From Candidatus Saccharimonadota bacterium (lineage in GTDB: Bacteria; Patescibacteriota; Saccharimonadia; Saccharimonadales; UBA4665): 8,155 bases of DNA. The stretch covers positions 1 through 8,155 of the forward strand of contig DAHVAE010000030.1 in the NCBI GenBank assembly GCA_027314795.1. The letters run 5' to 3'. The position numbers were made by a program, and so were the translations under genes. Under the pieces are notes generated by a model, which searched no databases, was not told the DNA's origin, and worked only from the letters and a program-made list of their open reading frames with translations. Shown here in pieces: positions 7,173 to 8,155 of the stretch (position 1 is the first letter of the stretch; each line of letters begins with the position of its first letter).

Positions 7173-7190
7173 TATAATACATCTAATAGG
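7173..7190 (+). promoter_or_regulatory. -10 box and Shine-Dalgarno of the DciA-like gene
   Basis: A perfect TATAAT (7173-7178) lies 18 bases before the ATG at 7197, and AGG (7188-7190) sits six bases before it. The -35 is weak: ATGACT (7149-7154), 18 bases upstream, falls in the first codon of mutM. The leader would be only about 12 bases. The 46-base gap must also hold any mutM promoter on the other strand, and I see no good one. Confidence 0.5.
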
Positions 7191-7196
7191 TTATTT

Positions 7197-7433
7197 ATGG
7201 ATTCACTTAATTCAATTTTAGGCAACAAAGAATTTAATGAGCCTGAGATCATTGAAAAACTTAAGCAATATATACAACTAACATATAACTCTAAATCTAC
7301 TATAAAAGTAGGGCCAAAAGGAGTGACCATAATTGTCAGTAGTAGTGCTCTAGCTAACACCTTAAGGCTTAATATGCCAGATATTAAGAGACGGTTAGCA
7401 ATAAAAGACAGGTTTAATATTAGGATTGGCTAA
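7197..7433 (+). CDS. Short DUF721/DciA-like KH-fold protein (tentative)
   Basis: The 78-residue product has a predicted helix (14-30), two strands (34-38, 42-48), a helix starting with SSSALANTLRLNMPDIKRRL (48-67) and a last strand (72-77). This alpha-beta-beta-alpha-beta order, with G-x-x-I-I-V-S-S-S-A-L-A-N-x-L-R, resembles the core of DUF721/DciA, the bacterial protein that helps load the replicative helicase. DciA proteins are usually longer, so this is a minimal form. If correct, replication-linked genes (holA, this gene) cluster here. The start has an AGG at good spacing and a consensus -10. Its 3' end overlaps the convergent gene by 14 bases. Alternative: an unrelated small KH-like RNA-binding protein. 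The gene is fairly sure, the family only moderately. Confidence 0.7.
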   Translation: MDSLNSILGNKEFNEPEIIEKLKQYIQLTYNSKSTIKVGPKGVTIIVSSSALANTLRLNMPDIKRRLAIKDRFNIRIG

Positions 7434-7980
7434 TGTTGGCACCATTGACCATCTGAATAATATTTGGAATCTGACCATTAAATAAATACAACGTTAAACC
7501 AAAGTTACCGTTATATGTCTTTTGGCCACAGTTCGTGAACCAATAGTGCTGCAAGGTTTCACCATTTAGTGTTAAGTAAAAGTCATAACGATTTGCAGCT
7601 GGGCAAAGACCGATATCCGAAGCATAACTGCTGCTAACGCCATTACTATAACCGGCATAATATAAAGCATATAAAAATGCCTTGAACGAATTTTGGCTAT
7701 TATTAAAGATTTTAGAAGCTATAACATTACCATCATAACCTTGAATCAAATCAAAAGTCGCAGTGTACTGGCTAACGGTTACAACTACTGAGTTATGGTT
7801 TTGAGCGGCAACAATCGGGCCATCAACAATCATTTTTACCTGAGCATTTGTATTAGCGTAACTAGGTAATAGTTTAACCGGTTTAGCCGGAGGAGTCGTA
7901 TTATGACTCGAAAATAACAGAATAAACAATATAATACCAAGCCCAATAACAGCCAGAATTCCAATAATATAACGATTCAT
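7420..7980 (-). CDS. Membrane-anchored exterior protein of unknown function
   Basis: I do not recognise this 186-residue protein. Residues 4-23 (YIIGILAVIGLGIILFILLF) form one transmembrane helix after a short MNR start, with no lipoprotein Cys or clear cleavage site, so it is probably an N-terminal anchor with the rest outside. A short linker (NTTPPAKPVKLLPS, 27-40) leads to a domain of about 145 residues rich in Asn, Tyr, Ser and Gly, with strand-like stretches (SVVVTVSQYTATFDLI, 64-79; RYDFYLTLNG, 131-140; FGLTLYLFNG, 160-169). Its only cysteines, C126 and C151, could form a disulfide. The start has weak GAG (7985-7987) upstream. It overlaps the DciA-like gene by 14 bases in opposite orientation. 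A surface or host-contact role is possible for an epibiont but is only inference. Confidence 0.8.
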   Translation of the reverse strand: MNRYIIGILAVIGLGIILFILLFSSHNTTPPAKPVKLLPSYANTNAQVKMIVDGPIVAAQNHNSVVVTVSQYTATFDLIQGYDGNVIASKIFNNSQNSFKAFLYALYYAGYSNGVSSSYASDIGLCPAANRYDFYLTLNGETLQHYWFTNCGQKTYNGNFGLTLYLFNGQIPNIIQMVNGANISQS

Positions 7981-7998
7981 AATATCTCGTTTAGTTAT

Positions 7999-8026
7999 AT
8001 ATTAACACATTATGCAATTATTGCAA
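7999..8026 (-). promoter_or_regulatory. Candidate promoter with overlapping palindrome
   Basis: On the minus strand TTGCAA (8021-8026), a 16-base spacer and TAATAT (7999-8004) could drive the membrane-anchored gene from near 7993, giving a leader of about 12 bases. An exact palindrome TGCAAT-A-ATTGCA (8013-8025) overlaps the -35 and could be an operator. The match is moderate in AT-rich DNA. Confidence 0.35.
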
Positions 8027-8031
8027 ATACT

Positions 8032-8155
8032 TTAGCGGTTCTTTGTTATCTCTGGTTTACCACGTCGCTGTTTAACTTCGGCTTGTCTGGTTATGTTAGC
8101 TATTACCCAAATTAACAAGGTGCTAAACAAGAGCTGGTAGATTAAACTACTTGTG
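8032..8155 (-). CDS. C-terminus of a membrane protein, cut by window edge
   Basis: The minus strand is open from the right edge for 40 codons to TAA at 8032-8034. The visible end is a hydrophobic stretch, LIYQLLFSTLLIWVIAN, followed by a basic tail, RQAEVKQRRGKPEITKNR. This looks like a last transmembrane helix with a positively charged cytoplasmic end. No ATG lies in frame within the window, so the start is to the right. The stop is 51 bases before the membrane-anchored gene, and the two could share a transcript. Too little is visible to name a family, and a chance open frame this short is possible. Confidence 0.55.
   Translation of the reverse strand, partial: TSSLIYQLLFSTLLIWVIANITRQAEVKQRRGKPEITKNR

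Noticed and set aside
7172..7360. Minus-strand 62-codon frame opposite the DciA-like gene
   Set aside because: The plus-strand gene has a TATAAT box, a Shine-Dalgarno sequence and a family-like core; the minus frame has none.
1..8155. Recoded TGA as in Gracilibacteria/SR1
   Set aside because: All conserved genes read cleanly with the standard code and mutM ends at TGA right after its zinc finger.
1..8155. CRISPR array, mobile element, tRNA or phage module
   Set aside because: No spaced direct repeats, transposase or integrase motifs, cloverleaf sequences or terminal inverted repeats were seen on either strand.

Overview
This window is ordinary bacterial housekeeping DNA with moderately low GC. 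The gene content fits an ultrasmall Patescibacteria/CPR bacterium, and Candidatus Saccharibacteria (TM7) is my best guess. That guess rests on the style of the proteins: a TruB without a PUA tail, a short DciA/DUF721-like protein, a degenerate DHH-like protein with a long proline-rich tail, and a small membrane-anchored protein with an Asn/Tyr-rich exterior domain. No rRNA marker is present to confirm it. The standard bacterial code fits. TGA ends mutM, tryptophan is TGG, and no gene needs TGA to be read as an amino acid.

Positions 1-4868 form one minus-strand cluster. In transcription order it holds a degenerate DHH/NrnA-like protein, truB, rpsO and pnp, and pnp runs off the left edge before its stop. 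This is a trimmed version of the gram-positive order rbfA - DHH phosphoesterase - truB - ribF - rpsO - pnp. The cluster covers tRNA modification, the S15 protein and RNA turnover. The rpsO-pnp spacer is 199 bases and carries an exact 8-bp hairpin just after rpsO and two small hairpins nearer pnp.

Positions 4869-5032 are a 164-base divergent intergenic region. It has a convincing sigma70-type promoter for plus-strand rpsT (TTTACA, 17 bases, TATTAT). rpsT meets minus-strand holA tail to tail with one base between the two stop codons. holA is translated from a start that overlaps the mutM stop, so mutM-holA is a tightly coupled repair/replication pair.

From 7151 to the right edge the content is accessory. 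A short DUF721/DciA-like gene diverges from mutM behind a consensus TATAAT box. It overlaps tail to tail, by 14 bases, a minus-strand gene for a membrane-anchored exterior protein of unknown function. A cut membrane-protein C-terminus lies at the right edge.

I found no tRNA or rRNA, CRISPR array, insertion sequence, integrase or attachment site, and no stretch over 300 bases lacks a gene. The best leads are the apparently dead DHH domain with its disordered tail, the structured rpsO-pnp leader, the minimal DciA-like protein and the unknown surface protein.
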